Source of the DNA: Oligoflexus sp.
Lineage (GTDB): Bacteria; Bdellovibrionota_B; Oligoflexia; Oligoflexales; Oligoflexaceae
Reading direction: 5' to 3'
NCBI GenBank assembly: GCA_014378195.1
Contig: JACMOC010000083.1
Location: 132,149-196,148 of the forward strand
Length of the DNA stretch: 64,000 bases
The notes beneath the pieces are model-generated. The model ran no database searches, was not told the origin of the DNA, and worked only from the letters and a program-made list of their open reading frames with translations. Below, in pieces: positions 35,477 to 45,100 of the stretch (its first letter is position 1; each line of letters begins with the position of its first letter). The position numbers and the translations under genes were made by a program.

Positions 35477-35698
35477 ATGCAGAAGACTTCGATGGTAACA
35501 TTCGACCCATTTGCCAATGAGCGGACACTAGGCCTTCTCTCCAAAGCATGGCGCCGCACGGCGCGCATGCTCAGTAAATCAACTTTGATGGATGAGATGG
35601 AGTACGACCTAAAACGTCTAGAAACGAGGATGGGCGTAAATGTGCTGTCGCGGAGTCATTCTGGAACTCGAGGTGGCAGCCACAAATCAAAGATTTAA
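35477..35698 (+). CDS. Small basic protein of unknown function
   Basis: This open frame of 73 residues has a good AAGGAG ribosome site (35463-35468) before ATG 35477. It is rich in Arg, Lys and Ser with an amphipathic middle (LSKAWRRTARMLSKS, MDEMEYDLKRLETRM), and has no membrane segment or cysteine. Its length is just enough for a small DNA- or RNA-binding protein, but no family is recognised. The preceding 290 bases (35187-35476) hold no other gene. It is convergent with oleD, seven bases away. Confidence 0.5.
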   Translation: MQKTSMVTFDPFANERTLGLLSKAWRRTARMLSKSTLMDEMEYDLKRLETRMGVNVLSRSHSGTRGGSHKSKI

Positions 35699-35705
35699 AT
35701 TTCGA

Positions 35706-36719
35706 TTATGAACTGGGTTTCGATGGGGTCCTGCCCTGCTCTAGACTCTGCTTGAGGCGTGCGAAGCCTTCGGACATCGTGACCTTTGGATAAAAACCGA
35801 GCTCCTCCTGGGAGGCTTTGGGATTATACCAGTGCGCGGTATTCAGTTGAGCGACCATGAATCGTGTGAGCGGTGGCTCGGATTCTATATGGAAAAGTGT
35901 ATAAAATGTTTCGAGAAGAGTCGCTATCGTCCAGGCGAAACGGAAACTCAGACGTTTGGTGACCTGAGGGAGGGACGCCGCCTCAAGAATGCTGTTGATG
36001 ATAACATCCATAGGCATGGGTTCGTTGTTGCCTATAAAATAGACCTTCCCACTAATGACAGAACCGATTTCCAACCGTTTCAAAGCGCAAAGATGAGCTT
36101 CGACAGCGTTGTCGATATAAACGGCGTCTACCTTCTTCCCGGGCTTCCCTATGAAACGCAGGCGACGTTTAGAGGCTTTGTCGATGATGCGCGGTAGGAG
36201 GTGTCTGTCCCCTGGCCCCCAGATCAGATGAGGTCTCAGCGAAACTGTCGCCAGATCGTCGTCATTTGCCTCGAGGACTAATTGCTCGGCCTTGGCTTTG
36301 GTCTCTGGATATGCGGCCATGAATTGGGGCGGGTAGGGTGTCGACTCATCAACGTTTTCCTGATCAAAACCGCCAAATGTGACAGAAGGTGAACTGGTAT
36401 AGATGAGTTTTTTAATGCCCAGTTCCCGGCACACTTTGAGTATGTTGAGTGTCGCTTTTATGTTGGCATCAAAATAGCCTGCGTAAGGTCCCCAGACCCC
36501 AGGTTTGGCGGCAACATGAAATAAAGTGTCAACGCCTTCAAGGGCCGCCCGCACGGTCGCGTAATCGGCAAGATCGCCTCTCAGTACTTCAATGCCAAGT
36601 GTCTCCAGCTCAGGATAAAAACCCCGGTTTATGGTTTTTAGTTTGTGGCCTTCGGCTTTGAGCGCTTTGAGCAAGGCGAATCCTAAAAAGCCGCCTCCAC
36701 CGGTTACCATTATAGTCAT
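35706..36719 (-). CDS. oleD: OleD, NADPH-dependent 2-alkyl-3-ketoalkanoate reductase
   Basis: This 337-residue short-chain-dehydrogenase-family enzyme reduces the beta-keto acid made by OleA to the beta-hydroxy acid. The Rossmann motif VTGGGGFLG is at 5-13. The catalytic triad is visible as Ser109/110 (YTSSPSV), Tyr137 and Lys141 (YPETK). The start overlaps the oleC stop by four bases (ATGA). The identity rests mainly on the intact oleA-oleB-oleC-oleD order; alone it could only be called a 3-beta-HSD-type epimerase/dehydratase. Confidence 0.9.
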   Translation of the reverse strand: MTIMVTGGGGFLGFALLKALKAEGHKLKTINRGFYPELETLGIEVLRGDLADYATVRAALEGVDTLFHVAAKPGVWGPYAGYFDANIKATLNILKVCRELGIKKLIYTSSPSVTFGGFDQENVDESTPYPPQFMAAYPETKAKAEQLVLEANDDDLATVSLRPHLIWGPGDRHLLPRIIDKASKRRLRFIGKPGKKVDAVYIDNAVEAHLCALKRLEIGSVISGKVYFIGNNEPMPMDVIINSILEAASLPQVTKRLSFRFAWTIATLLETFYTLFHIESEPPLTRFMVAQLNTAHWYNPKASQEELGFYPKVTMSEGFARLKQSLEQGRTPSKPSS

Positions 36720-38371
36720 CGCTGCTTAGCCTCCGCCCAAACTTTGAGTTTTTCTCGAAAGATCTTGGCGTTGTGCCTTATATCGACTGGAAAATCGGGA
36801 TGGAGGAGAAATGTTTTTAGCATGTGCGTATGAGCATGACGCGATGCGATCGTTTGGAGATCGGCAAACAGACTGGCTTTTTCCGAGCGGTTTAAAGTAT
36901 GTGTCGGTTCGACACACAAGGCTGGCATCTGATCAGGAGCAACGCCGAGTCCCACCAAAGCCGTACGGGCAACCAGGGGGTGTTCATTAAAAACAGCCTC
37001 GGTTGGAATTGTGAAGAGGTCACCTTTCGACGTTTGCACGCGATGCGATTTGCGACCGCAGAACCAAAGATGCCCCTCATCGTCGATGTAACCAAGGTCA
37101 CCCATACGATGAAAAAAGACCCCTTTATCATCATAGGTTTTAGCCAGATTCGTGGCTTCGTCACGATTAAAATAGGCGCGTGTCACCTGATCGCCAGAAA
37201 CAACGATTTCTCCAATTTGACCATTGGGAAGTTCGTCGGATTCTGAAAATATTTTAAGAGGGGCATCACTAATCCTCAGGATCTTGATACTTCCCCGAGT
37301 GACGGGTGTGCCGACGCAAAGACCAAATCCGGATTCGTGACGACGTCTTGCTTCCCCCAAAAGGAGTCGGCTTTCTGCGATCGCAACGGGGAGAGATTCA
37401 GTCGCGCCATAAGGCGTATAAAACTCGGCAGAGTCGGATAAAAGCTCGCGAAAACTGTCAATGACTTTAGCAGGAACAGGTGCACCCGCAGAAATCACGC
37501 GCTGAAGCGAAGGAAAAAACCAGCCCTGTTTGTGGCCGTGTTCCGCGACACGCCTAATCAAAGCAGGTGAGCCAAACATATTGGAAATACCGAAGTTGTC
37601 GATAGCTTCTTTAATGCGAAGAGGATTCACACGTGCCGGACGCGTGAAATCCATCTCGGGGATAATGGCCGTCATTCCGAGAGCAGGTGCAAAAAGAGCA
37701 AAGAGGGGAAACGTACAAAGATCACGTTCACCAACTTGTATGCCAAGGCTCTTCGATAAAAGGTCGACCTGGCTTAGAAAATTGCGGTGCGTGTAGATAG
37801 CGCCTTTGGGCGCTCCCGTACTCCCTGAGGTGAAAAGTATTGCAGCGACATCATCGATACGGCTTTGCGGAATGGATTGAGTGTGAGCCAAGGGAGCGAG
37901 GAGGTCAGCGTAAGCGATGGTTCCGGGAAAGTTGTGGGCGCCAATGCTCACGAGTTTTTTCCAGGATGCTTTGCCTTTCCAGCCCAACACAACACGGGCC
38001 AGGTGGGCTGCCGGTATTCCGACAAACGCTTCCGCTTCGGATTCCTTGAGGCAGCGTTTCATATTTTTAAGACCAATACCCGGATCGATTAAAACAGGAA
38101 TCGCCCGCGCTTTGAATAAGGCAAAGGTGGTCACAAAAAATTCGAGAGAGGGTTTGACCATGAATGCGGTATGCATTCCTGCGGTTATGCCGTGGTTTAT
38201 CAACTGCCTGGCCACGATTTCGCTCAAGGTGTCCAGCTGCTCATAGGTCAGGTGTGTGTAAGCGATGCGACCACTTTTATCGCGACGGGCCGGGAAAATC
38301 ACGGCCTCTTGGAACGGCCGTTCCTTCGCCATGCGAGTGAGATGACGAGCGATGTTGGTGATCGTTTCCAT
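36716..38371 (-). CDS. oleC: OleC, beta-lactone synthetase (AMP-binding family)
   Basis: This 551-residue ANL-superfamily enzyme uses ATP to turn the 2-alkyl-3-hydroxy acid into a cis-beta-lactone. The AMP-binding motif ILFTSGSTGAPKG is at 178-190, the A5 motif is YTPYGATES, and the A7/A8 region is MGDLGYIDDEGHLWFCGRKSH. ATG 38371 starts one base after the oleB stop; a TTG at 38383 would overlap oleB. It is a separate gene, not fused with OleB as in some actinobacteria. Confidence 0.92.
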   Translation of the reverse strand: METITNIARHLTRMAKERPFQEAVIFPARRDKSGRIAYTHLTYEQLDTLSEIVARQLINHGITAGMHTAFMVKPSLEFFVTTFALFKARAIPVLIDPGIGLKNMKRCLKESEAEAFVGIPAAHLARVVLGWKGKASWKKLVSIGAHNFPGTIAYADLLAPLAHTQSIPQSRIDDVAAILFTSGSTGAPKGAIYTHRNFLSQVDLLSKSLGIQVGERDLCTFPLFALFAPALGMTAIIPEMDFTRPARVNPLRIKEAIDNFGISNMFGSPALIRRVAEHGHKQGWFFPSLQRVISAGAPVPAKVIDSFRELLSDSAEFYTPYGATESLPVAIAESRLLLGEARRRHESGFGLCVGTPVTRGSIKILRISDAPLKIFSESDELPNGQIGEIVVSGDQVTRAYFNRDEATNLAKTYDDKGVFFHRMGDLGYIDDEGHLWFCGRKSHRVQTSKGDLFTIPTEAVFNEHPLVARTALVGLGVAPDQMPALCVEPTHTLNRSEKASLFADLQTIASRHAHTHMLKTFLLHPDFPVDIRHNAKIFREKLKVWAEAKQR

Positions 38372-38372
38372 C

Positions 38373-39287
38373 TCAATGAGCAACTTTCGTTTCGAGAGGA
38401 TGCCGCTGCAGGAAATCTTTCATCAGATCGATCGCCTCGTCCCCGAGGTCTTCGAGAATATAATGCCCGGCATCGGGATAGCTGTGAATCTCAGCGTTTG
38501 GCATCCGACGCCGCCATTCGTTGAGGAAGTTACGGTCAAAGATGAAGTCTTTTTCGCCCCAGATAATCTGCATAGGTTTGTCCTTGAGAATATCAAGATG
38601 AGTGTCGGTGTAGTGCACCATGGCCCAGGACGGATCTTTTGGACCGAGGGGAATATCCTGAACGAACCTATGAACAGCGCGCCTTTGAGTCCAGTTTGCA
38701 TAAGGAGCACGATACGCGCGTCGCAGCGTGGGATTCATGCGTTTATATTTGGTACCAATCCAACTGGCGGAAAGAGCAAAGGCGTTGAAACCGCGAATCA
38801 AAATATCGCCTAGGAGTGGCGTCCGACTCAAAGTCAAAGCGATAGGAAACTCTTTGGTATCGGGTAGCGCGAATCCGGCTGTATTCATGAGGATGATGCG
38901 TTTGACAAGCTCGGGGTTTCTGCAGGCAAAACTCAAACCGATCATACCGCCCCAATCATGAAGGACGAGCGTGATGTCTTTGAGCCCAAGATGTTTTACC
39001 AGTTCCTCAACATCTTCCACGCGCTGCTCAAGCCGGTAACTGTAAGCCTTGTCCTTTGGTTTGTCGGACAGGCCGCAACCGATGTGGTCCGGCACTACGA
39101 CTCTATACTGGTTCCGCATGCTGCCCACGAGGTTTCTATAATAGAACGACCAGGTTGGGTTGCCATGCAGCGCGAGGAGGGTCGGGCCTGTCCCTTCGTC
39201 GAGATAGTGCATTTTCGCTTTGTGCACGAGAGGCAGGTAAGTGCCTTCGAAGGGATAGAGTTTTTTCGAGACACCGATGTTTACCAT
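38373..39287 (-). CDS. oleB: OleB, beta-lactone decarboxylase (alpha/beta hydrolase)
   Basis: This 304-residue alpha/beta hydrolase of the haloalkane-dehalogenase-like branch decarboxylates the beta-lactone to the cis-olefin. The oxyanion motif HGNPTW is at 41-46. The nucleophile is Asp111 in LHDWGG, and the histidine is His275 in DAGHYILED. The ATG lies within the 3' end of oleA (seven-base overlap), showing tight coupling. Confidence 0.92.
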   Translation of the reverse strand: MVNIGVSKKLYPFEGTYLPLVHKAKMHYLDEGTGPTLLALHGNPTWSFYYRNLVGSMRNQYRVVVPDHIGCGLSDKPKDKAYSYRLEQRVEDVEELVKHLGLKDITLVLHDWGGMIGLSFACRNPELVKRIILMNTAGFALPDTKEFPIALTLSRTPLLGDILIRGFNAFALSASWIGTKYKRMNPTLRRAYRAPYANWTQRRAVHRFVQDIPLGPKDPSWAMVHYTDTHLDILKDKPMQIIWGEKDFIFDRNFLNEWRRRMPNAEIHSYPDAGHYILEDLGDEAIDLMKDFLQRHPLETKVAH

Positions 39288-40321
39288 TCTAACCCCAACA
39301 TAAGGCAGTTAAGCCCGCTTCCAATACCGAGCCAACCGACTTGGTCCTGACTTTTGAGAAATCCCTTTTCGTCGGCGATGGCCGCCGTAAGCGGCAGCGA
39401 GACCGTACCCATGTTGCCAAGGTAAGAGTAGGTTTCGTAATCTTTCACAAAGGGTATTCCGAGGGCATTCAAGACGGTTTTGCGATGCGTCTGGCCCACC
39501 TGATGAGAAATGATTTTGTCGACACGATCGGACAGCCATTCCATTTCTTCAAGAAACGCCTGCCAGGTTTTGATGCCAAGAGTGACGCCATGTTTCATCA
39601 CTCCGATCGCGTCCGTCGTCATGATCTGCTCAAAAACCGTGTGGCGCAAACGTTGAAAGCCCCATTTGCACAGGTCATGCTGGGCAGAGTCATTACGCGT
39701 CACGCCACCTAAGAGACGATGGGCTTTTCCCAGACTGGGGTCTCGGCTCAGGATGACGGCTACGGCACCCGAGCCACCAGTAAAGGTGGCAAGGCTACCT
39801 TTCAAGACATTCATATCAGGATTTTTAAGAAGTTTTTGTAAGCTGTCTTCGTTGACGTCCCTTGACGACTCACATGAGACGACCATGCCTATAGTCGCCT
39901 GTCCCAATGCGATGCGATTCGCAACCTCGATCATGCCGTTTAAAACACCGACACAGGCGTTGCTTAAATCATAAAGTGTCGCGTCGGATTTGAGACCGAG
40001 CTCGGCTCCTATACGGCACGCCGTAGCCGGTTCTTGGTAATCTCGACAGACCCCGCTGTAGACCAGGACATCGACGTCTGATCCCTGAAGTCCCAATGCT
40101 GAAAGGGCCTTAGCTCCCGCAGCGATCGCGCCATCACTCACTTTGAAGTGGCGTGGCCACCAGCGTCGTTCGTGAATTCCGGTGATCGCTTCCAACTGGC
40201 CTACTGGTATATGAAGTGTTTGATAGACGGGACGCAAAGCTTCTTCAAGCGATGCGGTCGTCACCACTTCGTCCGGCAGGTCGTAACTCAAAGCGTTGAC
40301 GTAGACATTCTGATAGCGCAT
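39281..40321 (-). CDS. oleA: OleA, thiolase-like acyl-CoA head-to-head condensing enzyme
   Basis: This 346-residue KAS III-like thiolase condenses two long acyl thioesters to a 2-alkyl-3-keto acid, the first committed step to long-chain olefins. The catalytic Cys123 lies in LSNACVGVLNG, His273 in ISHQVGQTH and Asn303 in YLGNMGTVS. Glu97 (DYQEPAT) fits the OleA glutamate that sets it apart from FabH. The start at 40321 gives the canonical MRYQNVY N-terminus; an upstream in-frame start at 40378 would add 19 non-conserved residues. It heads the oleABCD operon and is divergent from pfaD. Confidence 0.94.
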   Translation of the reverse strand: MRYQNVYVNALSYDLPDEVVTTASLEEALRPVYQTLHIPVGQLEAITGIHERRWWPRHFKVSDGAIAAGAKALSALGLQGSDVDVLVYSGVCRDYQEPATACRIGAELGLKSDATLYDLSNACVGVLNGMIEVANRIALGQATIGMVVSCESSRDVNEDSLQKLLKNPDMNVLKGSLATFTGGSGAVAVILSRDPSLGKAHRLLGGVTRNDSAQHDLCKWGFQRLRHTVFEQIMTTDAIGVMKHGVTLGIKTWQAFLEEMEWLSDRVDKIISHQVGQTHRKTVLNALGIPFVKDYETYSYLGNMGTVSLPLTAAIADEKGFLKSQDQVGWLGIGSGLNCLMLGLEW

Positions 40322-40404
40322 CGATATCCATGTTAGATAGAAGCGACAGGCGATGCCGCTTGGCCGGAATGTTAGCAAGCCAGGCTCTTTGCTGCTAGCT
40401 AAAA

Positions 40405-40417
40405 AAGGACAGTCCTT
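40405..40417. promoter_or_regulatory. Palindrome 1 in the oleA-pfaD divergent promoter region
   Basis: AAGGAC-A-GTCCTT is a perfect 13-base inverted repeat about 85 bases upstream of oleA. It is a candidate operator; no known regulator consensus is claimed. Confidence 0.35.
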
Positions 40418-40472
40418 ATAAGCTCGGAAACGGACTTTTCTGGGCCATCTGTGACGCTATGTAGCAAGGGCA

Positions 40473-40488
40473 CGATAAAAATTTATCG
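40473..40488. promoter_or_regulatory. Palindrome 2 in the oleA-pfaD divergent promoter region
   Basis: CGATAAA-AA-TTTATCG is a perfect dyad with seven-base arms, near the middle of the 273-bp divergent region. Its symmetry and AT-rich core fit a dimeric repressor site or overlapping divergent -10 elements. It is a candidate for joint control of the ole and pfa operons. Confidence 0.4.
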
Positions 40489-40594
40489 CCATTCTGTCGA
40501 ATTCGTCATAGAAATGTTCTCTCATTTTATTCATGAGCTGCAGGATGTTAGTGCTTAAGCGTCACAGGTGCAGTGACCTTTGCGGGAGATAGAC

Positions 40595-42133
40595 ATGAGC
40601 GAATTGCTGACGGAATCGAGTGTGACAGGCGAAAGCCTTCAGGCTCTTCATCGAGAGCTCGACTTTTATACGGTCGAGGGTCAGCGGATTGTTGTACCTG
40701 CAATTCATATGAAAAATTGGGGCGACAGCAGTTTCGCAGAGATGCACGGGCTTCGTTATTCTTACATGGCCGGTTCCATGGCTCACGGAATTTCGAGTGT
40801 TGCGCTCGTAAAGGCGATGGCAATAGAGGGTTTTCTAGGCTCCTTCGGAGCTGCGGGGCTTGGCCTCCATGCTGTTGCGCGTGCGATTGACGAACTGCAA
40901 CGCGATCTGGGCGAACAGACTTTCGCCGTAAATTTCATTCATACTCCAGGCGAGCCCCTCATTGAAGAACGGCTCTGCGATCTTCTTATTCAGAAAAATG
41001 TGCGTCTTGTAGAAGCTTCGGCGTTCATGCGTATCACAAAGGCGCTTGTGCGGTATCGTGTGAAGGGACTGCAAAAGGCCAGCGACGGGCGCATCGTAAG
41101 CCCGCGCCGTATCATCGCAAAAGTCTCGCGGACCGAGCTTGCAAAGCTTTTCTGGGCTCCTGCGCCGCTTGCGATCCTCGATGCTTTGCTGAGTGAAGGC
41201 GTCATCGATTCCAAGGAACACGCCATCGCTCAAACAGTACCACTTGCTAACGATCTGACAGTCGAAGCGGACTCGGGCGGGCATACCGATAACCGGCCGT
41301 TAGTCACGCTCCTACCGCAGATGCTTCTTCTTAAAAATGAAATGGAAGCTGCCTATCGTTATCAAGAACCGCTTCGCGTTGGTGCCGCCGGCGGTATTGC
41401 AACGCCTCATGCGGCGCTTGCAGCCCTGAGCATGGGTGCATCTTACCTTGTCACAGGGACCGTTAATCAGGCCTGCCAAGAGGCAGGAACGAGTGACGAC
41501 GTCCGGAAAATGCTGGCCGAAACCCAGCAGAGCGACCTGATCATGGCGCCGGCTGCCGATATGTTTGAAATGGGCGTCAAACTCCAGGTTCTCAAACGTG
41601 GCACTATGTTTCCGATGCGGGCGCAGAAACTTTACGAACTCTACCGTGCCTATCCTGATATCGATAGTCTCCCGGACAAAGACAGAAAGATTCTCGAAGA
41701 TACGTATTTCCGTATGAGTCTGGAGACGGCGTGGCAAGAAACAAAGCGATTTTTCGCCGAGCGCGATCCGACCCAGATCACTCTCGCCGAGAAAAATCCA
41801 AAACATAAGATGGCTTTGGTATTCCGTTCGTACCTTGGCCAATCATCCCATTGGGCGAATCGCGGTCAAAGCGATCGCAAAATCGATTACCAAGTCTGGT
41901 GTGGACCGGCGATGGCCGCGTTTAACGATTGGGCCCGCGGCAGTGTACTAGAGACCGTCAGCGAGCGTAAAGCGGGTTATGTAGGCCTAAATTTACTCTA
42001 CGGTTCTGCTATCTTGCACCGCATTCGCAGTCTGCAGTTCCAAGGGCTTAAGCGCCCTGAATGGGAAGCCTTGGCGAAACCGATGGCCGAGGCAAAGCTA
42101 CGTTCTTTACTGGAAAATGGGAGACACGGATGA
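40595..42133 (+). CDS. pfaD: PfaD-type enoyl reductase of the PUFA synthase
   Basis: This 512-residue FMN enoyl reductase of the 2-nitropropane-dioxygenase-like family reduces trans-2-enoyl-ACP during polyunsaturated chain building. Typical features are LRYSYMAGSMAHGISS (about 53-68), NFIHTPGEP, EADSGGHTDNRP and GAAGGIATPHAALAAL. ATG 40595 has GGGAG upstream; a TTG at 40580 is less likely. It is the first gene of the pfa operon, the order seen in myxobacterial pfa1-pfa2-pfa3 and not the A-B-C-D order of Shewanella. It overlaps pfaA by ATGA. Confidence 0.94.
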   Translation: MSELLTESSVTGESLQALHRELDFYTVEGQRIVVPAIHMKNWGDSSFAEMHGLRYSYMAGSMAHGISSVALVKAMAIEGFLGSFGAAGLGLHAVARAIDELQRDLGEQTFAVNFIHTPGEPLIEERLCDLLIQKNVRLVEASAFMRITKALVRYRVKGLQKASDGRIVSPRRIIAKVSRTELAKLFWAPAPLAILDALLSEGVIDSKEHAIAQTVPLANDLTVEADSGGHTDNRPLVTLLPQMLLLKNEMEAAYRYQEPLRVGAAGGIATPHAALAALSMGASYLVTGTVNQACQEAGTSDDVRKMLAETQQSDLIMAPAADMFEMGVKLQVLKRGTMFPMRAQKLYELYRAYPDIDSLPDKDRKILEDTYFRMSLETAWQETKRFFAERDPTQITLAEKNPKHKMALVFRSYLGQSSHWANRGQSDRKIDYQVWCGPAMAAFNDWARGSVLETVSERKAGYVGLNLLYGSAILHRIRSLQFQGLKRPEWEALAKPMAEAKLRSLLENGRHG

Positions 42134-45100
42134 GTCAAGGATCTCTGGACAAAAACGAAGCGTCTTCATCCTCTCAGCGCTCTCGCACCGGGATTGCCGT
42201 CATCGGTGTCGGAGCTATGTTCCCTGACGCCACGAACGTCGAAGAATACTGGAAAAATATTGTTACGGGCCACGATTCCATCCGGGCCATACCTCTAAGC
42301 CACTGGCGTCCAGAAGATTATTTTGATGCGGACCCGAAAAAGCCTGATCACACCTATTCTCAGGCGGGTGGTTTTCTAAAACCTTACGCCTTTGATCCTT
42401 TGAAGTTTGGTATAGCGCCTCATGCGATCGAAGCCACCGACACGACGCAGCTCCTCGGTATGGTCTGTGCGCACGAAGCTTTGGTTGATGCTGGTTATGG
42501 ACCAGGGCGCGAATTTAATCACGATCGCACCTCGTGCATTATAGGTGTCACTGGGAGTCTTGAGCTCGTTATCCCACTCGGTGCAAGACTTGGTCATCCT
42601 GCCTGGAAAAAAGCTCTAAAAAACGCGGGTGTCGCTGATGATGTTGCGGCCCAGGTCGTTGAGGACATTGCAGCATCTTACGTTCCCTGGCAGGAAAATT
42701 CATTTCCTGGGCTTTTAGGCAATGTCGTTGCGGGCCGGATTGCCAGCCGCTTTGATTTGGGGGGAAGTAACGCTGTTGTAGACGCGGCCTGTGCAAGTTC
42801 CCTCGCCGCTTTGTCGATGGCTGCCATGGAGCTCGAATCCGGTCGGGCGGATATGGTGATCACCGGCGGCATGGACACCTTCAACGATATATTCATGTAT
42901 ATGTGTTTCAGCAAAACACCTGCTCTTTCGCCGACAGGCCATTCGAGACCCTTTGATGCCGATGGCGACGGCACCAGTATAGGCGAGGGTCTTGGCGCTG
43001 TTATTTTAAAACGGCTTGAAGATGCTGAGCGTGACGGTGACCGTATTTATGCTGTGATTAAAGGTATCGGGAGCGGCAGTGATGGCAAAGGCCAGGCGAT
43101 ATACGCTCCTGCCGCAAAGGGTCAGTACAAAGCCCTAACACGCGCCTACGAAGCTGCGGATGTGACAACGGATACGATCGAATTGATTGAAGCGCACGGT
43201 ACAGGAACCAAAGTGGGTGATGGTGTTGAAATTGATGCGCTGGCTCAAGTCTACGGAACGACCGATGTGAAACATTGCGTCATAGGTTCTGTTAAATCGC
43301 AGATCGGACATACCAAAGCAGCGGCTGGTGCAGCAGGGCTTATTAAAGCAGTGATGGCGGTTCATCACAAAATTCAACCGCCGACTCTGAAAATACGCAA
43401 ACCCCTTACGAAGCTCGCCGGTGCGCCTTTTCAAGTGCTCGATCAAGCTCGTCCCTGGATCACCCGCGGTGATCACCTGAGGCGAGCGGCGGTGAGTGCC
43501 TTTGGTTTTGGCGGAAGCAATTTTCACTGTGTCGTCGAGGAATATCCGAAGACGGAGAAACCGGTAACTTGGGATGATGACATTCATCTGTTCACGTGGT
43601 CGGCGGAATCAAAAGAGGACCTCGTTCGTGCTGTCGCAAAGACGAGAGCCCAGATCGAAGGGGATTTAAGCCTCGCACCCGTTCTGGCTCGTCAATCGCG
43701 CCGATCATTTTCAGCGACACAGCCGCACCGTTTGAGCTTATGGGCTAAGGGTTCAGAAGAACTTTCACGAAGATTCGCTACGGTTGATGCTGCAGCAGCG
43801 GGTAAGGCTACAACGGGCATTGTCTATTCCAATGTGTCTGAGCCTCTAGAAAAGAGCATAGGACTGGTGTTTGCGGGTCAAGGTTCGCAGGCACCGGGTA
43901 TGCTGCGCGAGCTCATGCTCACATTCCCGGAGGCGTTGGAAAGCCTCGAAGTTGGCTCCCGCATTCTCCGCGAGGCGGAGGGAGCGACACCTTCATTGAT
44001 GGACTATATCTATCCCTCACAGGCCTTTAGCGATGACGAAAAAAATGCGCAAAAAGCGGCTTTGACGGCTACGCGAATAGCGCAGCTTGCATTGGGAACA
44101 GTGGGCGCTGCCCTTCTTGCCATCCTGAAACGGTTTGGCGTGAAAGCTTCGCTCGTCGCAGGGCATTCTTATGGCGAACTTCTCGCCCTTTATGCTTCCG
44201 GCGTCCTTAAGCTCGAAGATATGCTTAAAGCGTCCTATCAGCGCGGGCTTTTGATGGAGAAAGCCGGACGGGAAGGCGGCGGTATGCTGGCCGTGATGGC
44301 CTCAGCCGAGCGTGTTCAAGCTCTTTTGGAAAGCGAACATATCGATGCGGTGATCGCAAATTTCAATAGCCAGGAGCAAGTGGTCGTCGGTGGCAAAACT
44401 ATCGAGCTGGAGCGCCTAAAAGTAAGTCTCAAGGCATCGCGGATATCGTGCAAATCCCTCGAAGTCAGCACTGCGTTTCATACAGATTTTGTGAGTGATG
44501 CCGCTCGCACTTTTGATGCATGGCTTCAGACCAGCGTCTCTTTTGAAAAGCCCGCAATTCCAGTCTATAGCAATCTACTCGGTGGACAGTATCCTATAGA
44601 TAAGATTCAGGAAACCTTGAGTGCTCAGCTTGGTGCGCCGGTGCGTTTTCAGTCTATGATTGCGGCGATGGCCGCTCCCGGTGTGACTCTGGTCGAAGTT
44701 GGACCCGGACGCAAAATTCACGGCCTCCTTAAATCAGCAGACACGTCGTTTGCAGTCGACAGTGATAGTAAAAGTAGTCTTCTCGGATTGGTTGCTTTGC
44801 TCGCCGAACTCTCCGCGGCAGGCCATACTCTCGATCTCACGCAATGGCATCCAGGGAGCGAGGTCGTACCGGTCCGCCCCATTACCAAAACATTCACAGT
44901 CATTCTCACGGGCGCGAATTATCGCGCACCACGAAAAGATATCGCAAAACCTAAGCCTTCAACGCCTTTAAAGGTAGACGAAAACCCGTCGCTCGCAACA
45001 GGCCGTCCTCTCGTCTTAGCCGAAGGGAAAGCTAAGGCGGAAGCGCCTCGCAAGGTGGATGGCGCCTTGCCACGTCAGGCCACGTTTGCGCCTCGGGCGT

